Shown here: in pieces, positions 27,748 to 36,633 of the stretch | How the letters are laid out: each line of letters begins with the position of its first letter | Numbering within the stretch: position 1 is the first letter of the stretch | Assembly: GCF_020524025.1 (NCBI RefSeq) | Contig: NZ_JAIVKN010000004.1 | Location: 186,001-250,000, forward strand | From: Halobacillus litoralis | GTDB lineage: Bacteria; Bacillota; Bacilli; Bacillales; Halobacillaceae | Length of the DNA stretch: 64,000 nucleotides | Reading direction: 5' to 3' | The notes under the pieces: generated by a model | What the model saw: only the letters and a program-made list of their open reading frames with translations | Database searches by the model: none | Told to the model about the DNA's origin: nothing | Made by a program: the position numbers and the translations under genes

Positions 27748-30700
27748 ATGCAGACATTAAAGGGCGTTAAAATCGTAGAATATCATGAAGGTCTCGCTAA
27801 GAGCATTGCGGATATGTGGAATGAAAGCCGGAGTGAGTGGGGTGGCGACGCTGTTGTGACGACAGAGCAGGAGGTAAAGGAGAAAGAAGGAAAGTCTACA
27901 AACCTCCACTTATTCCTTGCTCTGATAGAGGACAGAGTCGTGGGTTATTGTGGTCTATCTGAATATAGAGAAGATACGGGCTCGCTTTACATTCCTCTTT
28001 TGAACGTTCATCCGGATTATCACGGTAAGAAAATAGGCAGGGCGCTTTTATTAAAGGCTATAGAGAAAACTGTTGAATACGGTTGGCCGCGTCTCGACTT
28101 ATTTACATGGCCGGGGAATACAAAAGCCGTGCCGCTGTACAAGAAGTGTGGTTTTTTTTGGGAAGAGCGTGATGATACAACACACTTAATGAACTTCATG
28201 CCCTTGGTACTTCAAATCGAATGGCTCCGTCCTTTCTTTGAAAGGAATGATTGGTATGAATCCAGTCAGCGTCCGGTAGAGATTAAGCCTGATGGAGTAA
28301 AAGAAAATGATCATACGTTCTATGAGTACAAGTGGACAGCGGGGGATGAATTTGTCCGCATACAAATCGAACGGACAGGGAGGGGCATCCGGCTGATTGA
28401 GACAGAAAATCTTCTCATAGAGATGAGTCTTCCGCAATTTAAACTTCTTGAGAACGAAGAACATTCTGTGTGTTACCGGGTCGTGAATAAAACCGTAACG
28501 CCGGTAAGAATAAATGTTCACGGGTCATCATCCTCCTTAATAAAACATGACTTTGTGGAAGAATTAGAAGTAGAGAAGGAATGGGAGGGAGAACTGCCGC
28601 TTCACGTGAGCGTGCCTGCTAGAGAGCCCAGTCCTTGGAAAACACACCCGGTTGTAGAGGCTGATTTTACAATAGACGGTAATACCATCCCTTTTAAAAC
28701 AGGCGTCTTTCCAATCTATGCAGGTAAAATAAACCTTCGGACGGTTCATAACAGTTGGAGAAAAAATCAACAGGGTACTGTCTATCTGGATTTAGAGAGC
28801 AGCCTGGATGAATCATCACGGTGGACAATCCAATTACCTAAACAAGAAGTATTAGACTGGGGGAATTCTGCGGTGAAAGCAGAAGTCGGGAAGAAGGAAC
28901 GCCTATCCATCCCTGTTCCTGTTACCTTAAAGAAGAATGACTTCCTCTCTGAGGATATTGAGGTGTGTGTAGAATTTGAAAATAGAGAACCATTGACTTT
29001 TAAAGCTCCATTGAGGCTGGCTTTTCCGGGGTACGGAGGGAAATTCGGCGGGGAAACACAAAACTACTGGTATGGATATAATGGTCCCTATTTTATTGAG
29101 ATCGAAAAACGCAATCACTTTATAAAAGCAGGGTCTATTCGATCTAAAGAGGACCCAGTGACAATTATGACTCCCCATCTTGGGAAACCGTTCAGTCAGG
29201 AATTTTCAAAAAAAGAGGCTTCATCTGTCGAATATATTCATCTCGCAGAAGCTCTTGTATTAAAAACAACGCTGGAATCAGAGGCTTTCCCATCAGTCCT
29301 TTTAAACACGTACATAAAGGTTTATGGGGATGGGCTTGTCGAGATGCATCACGAGTTAATTAATCGAGGAGAGGCGAAAACGGACATGCATCTGCTTCTG
29401 CCTGTTTTCCCTATGTATAAGCAGATGGCTTTACCTTTCAAAGATGGTGTTGCTGTAGGTACGGAAGCATTAATTCCATATACAGAATACATCCGTGATC
29501 AGGATATATCGGAACCATGGCTGTACACAAGTAATTCGTGGGGCGATACCAAGGCTCTGGGTTGGCCTGAGAATGCGGTTGGCAAGAAGAACGACTGGCG
29601 TTTCAGTATTGAATATTCTCTTGGAAAACTTCCAGCACATGAAAAGAGGTGTCTCGGCCCTGTTCAGATTGGTATAAATGCTGTTTCGAACTGGCGTGAT
29701 TGGCGGGACCTGGTAGTCGGGGAAGGCGGCAGAGAACTGAAAGAGAGACCTTTATATGCTTTGGAAGCATCCGACGGAAGTTTCATATCGTGCGTAGGCG
29801 AACAAGTGGTCTATACGTTCCGTTCGCTTCTAACTCCTTATGTCCACGGGTCACTGACAGTAAATGTTGAGGAAGAAACGTTCGTAAAAGAGGCGGTAAG
29901 AGAGGATTCTAAAACTGAAATCAATATCAAAATGACTCATCAAACGCCGGGCATCAAGGAGATAAAAGGACGTTTTCGTTCATCCGGACAGGAAGCGGAA
30001 CTCCACACCCTCCAGCTCGTTCAGAGCCACCAGGGCATCAAGGTAACTGAAGAGGAAGGCCATTGGACTGTGAACAATGGCATTCTTTCCTTCTCTGCCG
30101 ATGCTGCCTACTACCCAGGTGTTTACTCATTGATGTATGAGAACCGTGAAGCTCTGCATCATCAATACCCTGAAGCAGGTGCTCGAAGCTGGTGGAATCC
30201 ATGGGGAGGGGGATTACGATACGCTCTCCCGGACGTTAGTGCCTTTTCCATGCTTAAGGAACATACAAACGTCACGGCGGTGGAGAGAATCGATACACTT
30301 GGTCAAAGATGGACGGGTCTTTGTGTAACTACAACCATTACAAAACATGAAAAGATGAAAGGCGTCACACTTAAACAGTATACGTTAACGCTGCCTGGTG
30401 TTCCGGTTGTCGCTTTATATGCAGAAATTGACCAAGGAGCAAATCGCGCGTTTACAAATGAAAAACTTCTGTTTGAGGCGTTTTTTAAACCTGGAGAAGA
30501 ATTATCTTCTTGTTATGCACATGTTCCAAAACCAGGGGGTGTTTTCCATACGTATTACGCAGGAGTGGAAGAATATGAACTGGAAAATACACCAGCAGTC
30601 TTAATTGGATCAGATGAGCGCAGGGAGAAGCTTACGTACTTATATCCTTCCGTGAAAAAAGAAGCGGGCTGCTACATGAACCAGGATGTTTATTTCATTG

Positions 30701-30837
30701 AAACCATTCAGCAGTGGCAGGCTGCTTACAAAGATACCGCGTCCGTTGCACCGACATTTCTCTACTATGGAGAAGAGGACCTGCCTCAGGCACACCATCT
30801 CTTCCACGGTCTTTCGTTTCAGGCGGAAAACGTATGA
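27748..30837 (+). CDS. GNAT acetyltransferase fused to a large beta-sandwich region
   Basis: 1029 residues. Residues 1-150 are a GNAT N-acetyltransferase with the acetyl-CoA motif VHPDYHGKKIGRALL and LYKKCGF. The remaining ~880 residues are rich in beta strands and aromatic residues, with WNPWGGGLRYALPD and NYWYGYNGPYFIE, and look like carbohydrate-active or mutarotase-like sandwich domains; I cannot name a family. No signal peptide, so it is cytosolic. The ATG at 27748 follows TGGAGGA. Its stop overlaps the next gene's start (ATGA), so it is coupled to an amidohydrolase. Substrate unknown. Confidence 0.7.
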   Translation: MQTLKGVKIVEYHEGLAKSIADMWNESRSEWGGDAVVTTEQEVKEKEGKSTNLHLFLALIEDRVVGYCGLSEYREDTGSLYIPLLNVHPDYHGKKIGRALLLKAIEKTVEYGWPRLDLFTWPGNTKAVPLYKKCGFFWEERDDTTHLMNFMPLVLQIEWLRPFFERNDWYESSQRPVEIKPDGVKENDHTFYEYKWTAGDEFVRIQIERTGRGIRLIETENLLIEMSLPQFKLLENEEHSVCYRVVNKTVTPVRINVHGSSSSLIKHDFVEELEVEKEWEGELPLHVSVPAREPSPWKTHPVVEADFTIDGNTIPFKTGVFPIYAGKINLRTVHNSWRKNQQGTVYLDLESSLDESSRWTIQLPKQEVLDWGNSAVKAEVGKKERLSIPVPVTLKKNDFLSEDIEVCVEFENREPLTFKAPLRLAFPGYGGKFGGETQNYWYGYNGPYFIEIEKRNHFIKAGSIRSKEDPVTIMTPHLGKPFSQEFSKKEASSVEYIHLAEALVLKTTLESEAFPSVLLNTYIKVYGDGLVEMHHELINRGEAKTDMHLLLPVFPMYKQMALPFKDGVAVGTEALIPYTEYIRDQDISEPWLYTSNSWGDTKALGWPENAVGKKNDWRFSIEYSLGKLPAHEKRCLGPVQIGINAVSNWRDWRDLVVGEGGRELKERPLYALEASDGSFISCVGEQVVYTFRSLLTPYVHGSLTVNVEEETFVKEAVREDSKTEINIKMTHQTPGIKEIKGRFRSSGQEAELHTLQLVQSHQGIKVTEEEGHWTVNNGILSFSADAAYYPGVYSLMYENREALHHQYPEAGARSWWNPWGGGLRYALPDVSAFSMLKEHTNVTAVERIDTLGQRWTGLCVTTTITKHEKMKGVTLKQYTLTLPGVPVVALYAEIDQGANRAFTNEKLLFEAFFKPGEELSSCYAHVPKPGGVFHTYYAGVEEYELENTPAVLIGSDERREKLTYLYPSVKKEAGCYMNQDVYFIETIQQWQAAYKDTASVAPTFLYYGEEDLPQAHHLFHGLSFQAENV

Positions 30838-31688
30838 CCATCATTGATGCTCATGTTCACTTTTCTAACATCCAAAGTTTTATCGACACAGAGCACCAAT
30901 CCCGTGTTGATTATTCAGGGAAGGGGCTGCGAAAAGAAATGGACGAAGGAGGAGTAGCCCTTTGTATCGGGATGGGCGTGACGGAAACAGAACCAGAGGA
31001 GTTCCCTGACCCCCTTGCCGTCTCCCCCATGATGCTCGATTTGGAACCTGAAATCCCAGCCAGCCTTGCTGTATGTCCAGGGATCAACCCATATAGTCTG
31101 GATCAGGAGGGACTGGATCGTTTAGAGAAAGAGATTCAGAAGCCCGCTGTTGCAGGCATAAAAATCTACCTTGGGTACTATCCTTTTTATGCCTATGACT
31201 CTGTCTATCAGCCTGTCTATGATCTAGCCGCCGCTTATCAAACCCCTGTTGTTTTTCATACGGGAGATACTTACTCTGAACGCGGTCTATTAAAATATGC
31301 ACATCCGCTGACACTGGATGAAGTGGCTGTAGACCGGAGGGATGTAAACTTTATGATGGCTCATTTAGGAGATCCATGGGTGCTTACTGGAGCGGAAGTC
31401 GTATACAAAAACCCCAATATGTTCGCCGATCTGTCGGGGTGGGTCGTTGGTACGAAGGCAGACCTCGATGAAAAACTTGCCGGCGATCATTTTAATCATG
31501 TGCGTCACGCGCTTTCTTTTTGTGATCATTATGAGAAACTTCTGTTTGGTTCAGACTGGCCGCTCGTACCTATTAAAGATTATGCGGAATTTATTGGGAA
31601 CCTTATTCCTTCCAGACATCACGAACATGTATTTTATGAAAATGCACTTCGGTTGTTTCCAAAAATAAAAAACATGATCCAAAGATAA
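30834..31688 (+). CDS. Amidohydrolase family protein
   Basis: TIM-barrel metal-dependent hydrolase of the amidohydrolase-2 type, 284 residues. Metal ligands: HVH in IIDAHVHF at the N-terminus, FHTGD, MAHLGDP and a late GSDWP. Reactions of the family include lactone, amide and carboxyl hydrolysis or decarboxylation; the substrate is not evident. The ATG at 30834 overlaps the stop of the acetyltransferase fusion, so the two products probably act in one pathway. Confidence 0.82.
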   Translation: MTIIDAHVHFSNIQSFIDTEHQSRVDYSGKGLRKEMDEGGVALCIGMGVTETEPEEFPDPLAVSPMMLDLEPEIPASLAVCPGINPYSLDQEGLDRLEKEIQKPAVAGIKIYLGYYPFYAYDSVYQPVYDLAAAYQTPVVFHTGDTYSERGLLKYAHPLTLDEVAVDRRDVNFMMAHLGDPWVLTGAEVVYKNPNMFADLSGWVVGTKADLDEKLAGDHFNHVRHALSFCDHYEKLLFGSDWPLVPIKDYAEFIGNLIPSRHHEHVFYENALRLFPKIKNMIQR

Positions 31689-31991
31689 TAGCCACCGGCA
31701 GTCCTCTGTTAAAAGAGGGAACCATCTTGGAATTATAGTGGCCCTGTCCTTACCTTTTGTCCCATATGTTCCTAAGCAGAAAAAGGGGGGAGTTAAACTT
31801 CCTCCTCTCTTAAATAGGAAGAAATTCTTTCTCTGTGTCACCTATTCATATAAGTTGATCCAGACATGAATATGCGGGAAATTAGTCTATGTTCATTCTG
31901 TTTTTATTGGGACTTTTGACATCCTATACAGCTCTTATTATACTGATAGTATGTATAGCAACTAGTTCATCGCGAGAGAGAAGGGACCAAC
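31689..31991. other. Intergenic region before the MarR gene
   Basis: 303 bp. It ends with the MarR promoter and operator (31916-31964). A C/T-rich stretch around 31785-31815 pairs weakly. No gene seen. Confidence 0.5.
31916..31964 (+). promoter_or_regulatory. MarR-gene promoter with overlapping operator
   Basis: TTGACA (31916-31921), 17-bp spacer, TATACT (31939-31944). Immediately after the -10, the 18-bp imperfect palindrome TAGTATGTATAGCAACTA (31947-31964) covers the transcription start. A 15/18 identical site precedes the pirin gene at 32443-32460. Confidence 0.75.
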
Positions 31992-32420
31992 ATGAGACTA
32001 CGTTTTCAGGATTATATCAGCATTAAACTGCACCAAACCGACTTGAAGCTGACGGGCTATATTAAATCCCAGCTTCAGCCATACAATCTTGCTCCAGAAC
32101 AGAATCTAATTATGATGCTGTTATGGGAAAAAGATGGGTTAACACAGAATCAACTGGCAGATTATTTAGGGAAAGATAAAACCAACATAGCTCGTATGGC
32201 ATCAAATTTGGAAAAAAAAGGATTTATTGAACGAAAGTTCTGCAGTGAAGATCGTCGTTCTTTAGAACTTTACTTGACGGAGAGCGGCCAAGAATTAAAA
32301 GAGAAAGTCATCCCTGTCGCCGAATCTTTTAATGATGACGTTACAAACGGGATTACAGAGGAAGAGCTGCAGGAACTGGACAGGCTCCTTTCGAAAATAC
32401 AGCAAAACATTGAAGGGTGA
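31992..32420 (+). CDS. MarR-family transcriptional regulator
   Basis: Winged-helix repressor, 142 residues, usually a dimer that releases DNA on binding phenolics or on oxidation. The wing region NQLADYLGKDKTNIARMASNLEKKG and the ERKFCSEDRRSLELYLTESGQ hairpin are typical. One Cys (in KFCSEDRR) could sense oxidants. The ATG follows GAGAAGGGA. An operator over its own promoter suggests autorepression, and the same site before the pirin gene suggests that it is the target. Confidence 0.87.
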   Translation: MRLRFQDYISIKLHQTDLKLTGYIKSQLQPYNLAPEQNLIMMLLWEKDGLTQNQLADYLGKDKTNIARMASNLEKKGFIERKFCSEDRRSLELYLTESGQELKEKVIPVAESFNDDVTNGITEEELQELDRLLSKIQQNIEG

Positions 32421-32442
32421 GGAGCCCTTTTTTGTTCATAGG

Positions 32443-32460
32443 TAGTCGTTATAGCAACTA
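32443..32460 (+). promoter_or_regulatory. Second MarR-type operator, upstream of the pirin gene
   Basis: TAGTCGTTATAGCAACTA has the same length as the site at 31947-31964 and matches it at 15 of 18 positions. It lies 22 bp before the pirin start codon. Confidence 0.65.
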
Positions 32461-32481
32461 AATAATGAGGGAGGATTTATA

Positions 32482-33333
32482 GTGGCTTTTCAACGGGAGA
32501 TAAAGGATCACTGGTATGTACAGTATAAGGAAATGGGCTTTCCGGCTATTCAAAAAGGCTGGGTGCTTCCGCCTGAGCGATGGAAGGAGTTTGACCCATT
32601 TATTTTAATGGCAGAAGATTGGTTCAAGAAGGGTACATTCCCTGATCATCCCCATCGTGGTTTTCAAACCGTTACTTATGTCATCGATGGTCGGCTTGAG
32701 CATATTGATAACGGTGGAGGACGCGATATTCTGGAACCGGGGGATGTCCAGTATATGAATGCCGGCTGGGCAGCTCGACACGCAGAAGACGGTGTCGAAA
32801 ATGATATCGCACACACCCTGCAACTTTGGCTCAACTTGCCTAAGGAGCAAAAGAAATCAGAAACGATTTATCAAAATGTGTATGGAGAAGAAGCCCCTGT
32901 TGTTTCGTTCCGGGGAGGGTCAGTTAAGGTGTTTTCCGGGAGTTTAGCAGGTGTTCAAGGTCCTCTGGATTCCATTGTTCCCATTACTCTCAGTGAGTGG
33001 ACAATGGCAGAAGATGCAGAATATACCTTGAATATTCCCGGGAACCACCAGGCTTTCTTATATGTTCTGGCCGGTGATATTGAAGTAGGTGAGAATAAGG
33101 CTGGGCTTAAAAAACATGGTGTAGGGACTTTAACCTTTAATGAGGATGAAGAAGGGGAGAGTGAACTAAAAATTAAAGCGAATCAACGGCGGTCCAAAGT
33201 ATTGGTTTACTCAGGTGCTCCTATTCGTGAAGACATTGTTCCTCATGGACCATTTGTCATGAATACCATGGAAGAAATTAAAGAAGCGTATGCGGATTTT
33301 CGAAAAGGGAAGTTTGGTCCCCCGGCTGTTTGA
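32482..33333 (+). CDS. Pirin-family bicupin protein (YhhW/YhaK-like)
   Basis: Bicupin of the pirin family; bacterial members include quercetin 2,3-dioxygenases. 283 residues. The metal ligands are in place: His56 and His58 in DHPHRGFQT, His100 and Glu102 in ARHAED, matching the human pirin pattern. The start codon is GTG, after GGGAGGA. It is likely co-regulated with the MarR gene by a shared operator. A role in detoxifying aromatic or quinone compounds is inferred. Confidence 0.85.
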   Translation: MAFQREIKDHWYVQYKEMGFPAIQKGWVLPPERWKEFDPFILMAEDWFKKGTFPDHPHRGFQTVTYVIDGRLEHIDNGGGRDILEPGDVQYMNAGWAARHAEDGVENDIAHTLQLWLNLPKEQKKSETIYQNVYGEEAPVVSFRGGSVKVFSGSLAGVQGPLDSIVPITLSEWTMAEDAEYTLNIPGNHQAFLYVLAGDIEVGENKAGLKKHGVGTLTFNEDEEGESELKIKANQRRSKVLVYSGAPIREDIVPHGPFVMNTMEEIKEAYADFRKGKFGPPAV

Positions 33334-33394
33334 CGAAATGGGGGAGTGAAAGTTACCCCTCTTTCCATGCTGGTCAGAGATAACTAAAAAATTG

Positions 33395-33442
33395 AAAGAA
33401 AAAGAATCGTAGGTATGTATATATCTACGATTCTTTTTCTTT
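33395..33442. terminator. Bidirectional terminator between convergent genes
   Basis: Perfect 18-bp arms (33395-33412 with 33425-33442) that include A/T tracts on both sides. The right arm begins at the stop codon of the minus-strand gene. Confidence 0.85.
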
Positions 33443-34303
33443 ATCAGAGACTTTCTTCCGCTCTAAAGGCAGGGTGCAGCAGCGGAAGGATCCGCCTGAT
33501 TTAATTATTTCTGAGAACTGGACAGGAAGGACCTGGAAGCCATTTGAGGTCATCCTTTGGTTTAAGCGTACATTAGAAGAAAGGCTGATTATACGTTGGT
33601 GCCCTAAGGAAAGAACATTAGGACCCATAAAAAACTGTTCTTCCTGAGTGACGGGGATTAAAGAAAAGCGGGACCTGAGTTTGTTGAGTCCTTGAGGTGT
33701 GAAAGCAGGCGGGTATATAAGCGCTGTACCTTTATCAATGATATTTAACACACAGTCCAGGTGGAGGACGTCACTTTTCAGTGTTAGAGCTTCAATGTTG
33801 TCATTTGGTCGTCTGCTTTTTAATTCCTCAACAGCTTCATGTGATGTCCGACCGCTTAAACCGACCCAGATAGTAGAACCATCTAGAAGTACATCTCCCC
33901 CTTCAATAGGATGAAGGAACTCTTTCTGATGAGCGATGGATTTATTTATCAGCCACTTTTTTAAATGCACCGTTTCTTTTTGACGTATGGTTTCACTCAT
34001 GTTCCCTACATAAAATTGATCCTCAATCACAAATCCGATATCCCTTGTAAACACCTGTTCGTTTAACTCATGTATAGCGGGGAGTTGATGTACGATGACT
34101 TTGTTTTCTTTTAATACCTTCACAAAGTTTCGGTGCTGGGTTAAAGCGAGACGGGTGTCGATATCAGCATGCTCATAATGTTTCTGTGTTTCATTTATTA
34201 TGTTGGTAATGCTCATAAATCTAGGTTCTGTCACAATCACTTGGTTAAGCGGATCGTACTCCGTTTTACAATGGATGTTGTGTTTTAGTGCCGCACTCTT
34301 CAC
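33425..34303 (-). CDS. Amidinohydrolase of the DDAH / arginine deiminase superfamily
   Basis: Guanidine-modifying enzyme fold, 292 residues, similar to B. subtilis YkgA. Motifs: FTRDIGF, EGGDVLLDG, the catalytic His region SDVLHLDCVLNI, and the nucleophile Cys275 in GGSFRCCTLPL. The reaction is probably hydrolysis of (methyl)arginine to citrulline, inferred from the family. I chose GTG at 34303, 8 bases after GGAGG; the longer ATG at 34318 overlaps that site. Confidence 0.82.
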   Translation of the reverse strand: MKSAALKHNIHCKTEYDPLNQVIVTEPRFMSITNIINETQKHYEHADIDTRLALTQHRNFVKVLKENKVIVHQLPAIHELNEQVFTRDIGFVIEDQFYVGNMSETIRQKETVHLKKWLINKSIAHQKEFLHPIEGGDVLLDGSTIWVGLSGRTSHEAVEELKSRRPNDNIEALTLKSDVLHLDCVLNIIDKGTALIYPPAFTPQGLNKLRSRFSLIPVTQEEQFFMGPNVLSLGHQRIISLSSNVRLNQRMTSNGFQVLPVQFSEIIKSGGSFRCCTLPLERKKVSDKEKES

Positions 34304-34482
34304 ATAAATAACCTCCATTTAAATATTAGATGATAATTCCCTAAAGTTGAAAATATCAAACTACTTTCTGGTTAGGGAAATTCTATGCGCATCCTTATTT
34401 GGGGGGCAGGAATAGGTGGATATTGTTTTATTTCATGGTTGAAAACGGAAAGTGGTAAAATAATGAAAAAGGAGGGGAAGTC

Positions 34483-35691
34483 ATGAGCTTTAAAGAATTA
34501 AAAGATTTCGATGCTTTTACAGAGTTGTCCCATCGTTGTTATCCAGGAATGAAGCTTAATACAAGGGAAGAAAAGGAACGATATACACAACATCGAAGGA
34601 AAATGGCTGAAAAAGAAGAGATACATACTATTGGCCTTTATGAACGCGGTAGTTTAGCTGGGGCTTATATCGCCTATGACCATCAAATGAACGTGTATGG
34701 AACAAAGGTGAAGGCAGCAGGAATTGGTACGGTGGCAGTAGATCTGCCTTATAAAAAACAAGGACATGCCAAGCGGATTATTCAGAAGTTTTTATCCGAT
34801 GCGCGGGAAGAAGGGCGTATCGTCACGCATTTATACCCGTTTCAGCCTGCGTTCTATAAACGAATGGGCTTTGGTCTAGGTCCCCGCTTATCGACGTTCC
34901 AATTTCATCCTTCTCAGCTGCCTGGCTATGATACAGAACTATCTGTGGAAGTGTTAAGGAATGACCAACTAGAAGAAGTAAGAACGTGCTATCATGATTG
35001 GGCTGGAGCCAGTCACGGTTCAACGGATATCCCTGATTACGGTTTTACTTTTTTGGAAAAGGAGCACCTGCATACAATTGGAGTCCGAAAAGATAATACG
35101 CTTGTCGGATATATGACCTTTGAATTCAAAGAGGGAGCCCATTTCCTCCAAAATGACTTGTATGTAACGAACTTTTTCTATACGACCAACGAGGCTTACC
35201 GGGCATTGATTCAGCAGTTACATAATCAAAAGGACCAGGTCCGTTCCATTCATTTTCCTACTTTCGATAATGATTTTGCCTTCATGCTCGAGGATCCTGC
35301 CCACATTGATCAACAATTGATATTTTCCATCTACCATAAGGCTGCCACCGAAGGACGTGGCCTGATGTATCGAATCATTGACATCCCTGCCTTTCTTGAG
35401 AAGATTAGGAAGCACCAATTCGGTACAGACACTATCAGAATTGGATGGAAAGTGACAGATACACTTCTTGATGAAACGTATGAATCCGTATGGCAGTTTG
35501 CGGCAGGACGCCCATCTCTAACCGACCAACCCGCAGAAGCTACCATAGAGATTGACATTGGCAGTTTTTCTTCATTGTTAATGGGGTGTGTCACATTAGA
35601 AAGTCTGGAAAAAAGCGGAGCGGCAGTTACAGACAAAGCCATTCGCCTTTTTCAACATCCACACCAGCCAAAGAGTTGGACGTTTTTTTAA
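34483..35691 (+). CDS. Eis-like GNAT N-acetyltransferase
   Basis: 402 residues with the three-part Eis layout: a GNAT domain (about 1-150, with GIGTVAVDLPYKKQGHAKRI for acetyl-CoA), a second GNAT-like domain (about 155-285) and a C-terminal SCP-like domain (from about 290). The LYPFQPAFYKRMGF stretch is a family signature. Eis proteins acetylate aminoglycosides or protein lysines; the target here is unknown. The ATG follows AAAGGAGGGG. Confidence 0.83.
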   Translation: MSFKELKDFDAFTELSHRCYPGMKLNTREEKERYTQHRRKMAEKEEIHTIGLYERGSLAGAYIAYDHQMNVYGTKVKAAGIGTVAVDLPYKKQGHAKRIIQKFLSDAREEGRIVTHLYPFQPAFYKRMGFGLGPRLSTFQFHPSQLPGYDTELSVEVLRNDQLEEVRTCYHDWAGASHGSTDIPDYGFTFLEKEHLHTIGVRKDNTLVGYMTFEFKEGAHFLQNDLYVTNFFYTTNEAYRALIQQLHNQKDQVRSIHFPTFDNDFAFMLEDPAHIDQQLIFSIYHKAATEGRGLMYRIIDIPAFLEKIRKHQFGTDTIRIGWKVTDTLLDETYESVWQFAAGRPSLTDQPAEATIEIDIGSFSSLLMGCVTLESLEKSGAAVTDKAIRLFQHPHQPKSWTFF

Positions 35692-35720
35692 AGAGATCCA
35701 TAAAGGGTCTCTTTTCTTTT
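35690..35720 (+). terminator. Terminator
   Basis: Ten-pair stem AAAGAGATCC/GGGTCTCTTT and a T-rich tail, overlapping the stop codon of the Eis-like gene. Confidence 0.8.
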
Positions 35721-35782
35721 GTATTCATTAACCATATCTTTTTAATTCCATACATATAGGTAATAAGAAAAACAGGTGAGTA

Positions 35783-36145
35783 ATGGGATGGAAGCAGGGA
35801 TGGTGGATGAAGAAAAAAGAACACCTGGATAAAGCTGTCCGTTATTTTAAAAGAAGACCTCTGGAAAATGTCCTGCGCGCGTCATGGATTAAATACCAGC
35901 AATTAGAACATACGGGTGGAACGATTATGACTGAGAAACTCTCTTATAAGGAGTTATTGGCATTAGCTGAATTTATGGGAATGTCTGAACATGCGCTGGA
36001 TTTAAAGCGGAAGTTTTCTTTAGCAAGAATGGAAAGACAAATCATAGCTTACTGGCCGGGTGTGACAATGAAAGATTTGCTAGAAGCTTATTTTAATCAA
36101 CCTATTCTTCCTTTAAATGAATCAGATTCTAACAACCTTTCATGA
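35783..36145 (+). CDS. Protein of unknown function
   Basis: Up to 120 residues, basic, predicted helical, no membrane segment. Three starts are possible: ATG 35783; ATG 35807, giving MKKKEHLDKAVRYFKRR; and ATG 35927, which has a better site (GGGTGGAACG) and yields 72 residues starting MTEKLSYKELLALAEF. The C-terminal part reads like a small helix-turn-helix-sized domain, but I do not recognise a family. It lies just upstream of the cold-shock gene. Confidence 0.5.
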   Translation: MGWKQGWWMKKKEHLDKAVRYFKRRPLENVLRASWIKYQQLEHTGGTIMTEKLSYKELLALAEFMGMSEHALDLKRKFSLARMERQIIAYWPGVTMKDLLEAYFNQPILPLNESDSNNLS

Positions 36146-36153
36146 TGAGGGGG

Positions 36154-36182
36154 TTGACGGTTTAAGGTTTAGGGGATATAAT
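36154..36182 (+). promoter_or_regulatory. Promoter of the cold-shock gene
   Basis: TTGACG (36154-36159), 17-bp spacer, TATAAT (36177-36182). It leaves a ~120-nt untranslated leader before the ATG, typical for cold-shock mRNAs whose leader folding responds to temperature. Confidence 0.75.
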
Positions 36183-36311
36183 AAAAGTTAATTATTCTTG
36201 TTCGGTTAGGAATGAAAGAAAAAGTAACGAGAGTCGCTTTCCTCTTGAATGAATAGGCAGAGCAATTATAGTAATACAATGTGGAATAACTTCCACGCAG
36301 GAGGTAACAAT

Positions 36312-36509
36312 ATGTTACAAGGTACAGTTAAATGGTTCAACGCAGAAAAAGGTTTCGGTTTTATTGAAGTAGAAGGACAAGACGATGTATTCGTACACTT
36401 CTCTGCTATTCAAGGCGAAGGTTTCAAGACTCTAGAAGAAAACCAAGAAGTTTCTTTCGAAATCGTTGAAGGCGACCGTGGCCCACAAGCGGCTAACGTT
36501 CAAAAATAA
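36312..36509 (+). CDS. cspD: Cold-shock protein (CspB/CspD-like RNA chaperone)
   Basis: 65-residue OB-fold RNA chaperone. Both RNA-binding motifs are present: KGFGFIEV (RNP1) and VFVHFSAI (RNP2), and the start [19 protein letters not shown] is nearly invariant in the family. The ATG at 36312 follows AGGAGG. Codon choice is strongly biased (for example GGT and GAA), indicating high expression. Strong promoter, long leader and strong terminator frame a monocistronic unit. The letter of the paralogue is a guess. Confidence 0.93.
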   Translation: MLQGTVKWFNAEKGFGFIEVEGQDDVFVHFSAIQGEGFKTLEENQEVSFEIVEGDRGPQAANVQK

Positions 36510-36516
36510 GTAAGAC

Positions 36517-36555
36517 AAAAAAGACTTCCGAGTTTACTCGGAAGTCTTTTTTTTT
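36517..36555 (+). terminator. Terminator of the cold-shock gene
   Basis: 16-bp stem AAAAAAGACTTCCGAG/CTCGGAAGTCTTTTTT with loop TTTA and continued T-run. Confidence 0.92.
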
Positions 36556-36633
36556 ATTGTATTTTTAACTATTCTTTTCGTTGAGTGGTAAACATTAAAT
36601 CTATGCCAGACTCTTATTCTTTATAAATGAGAT

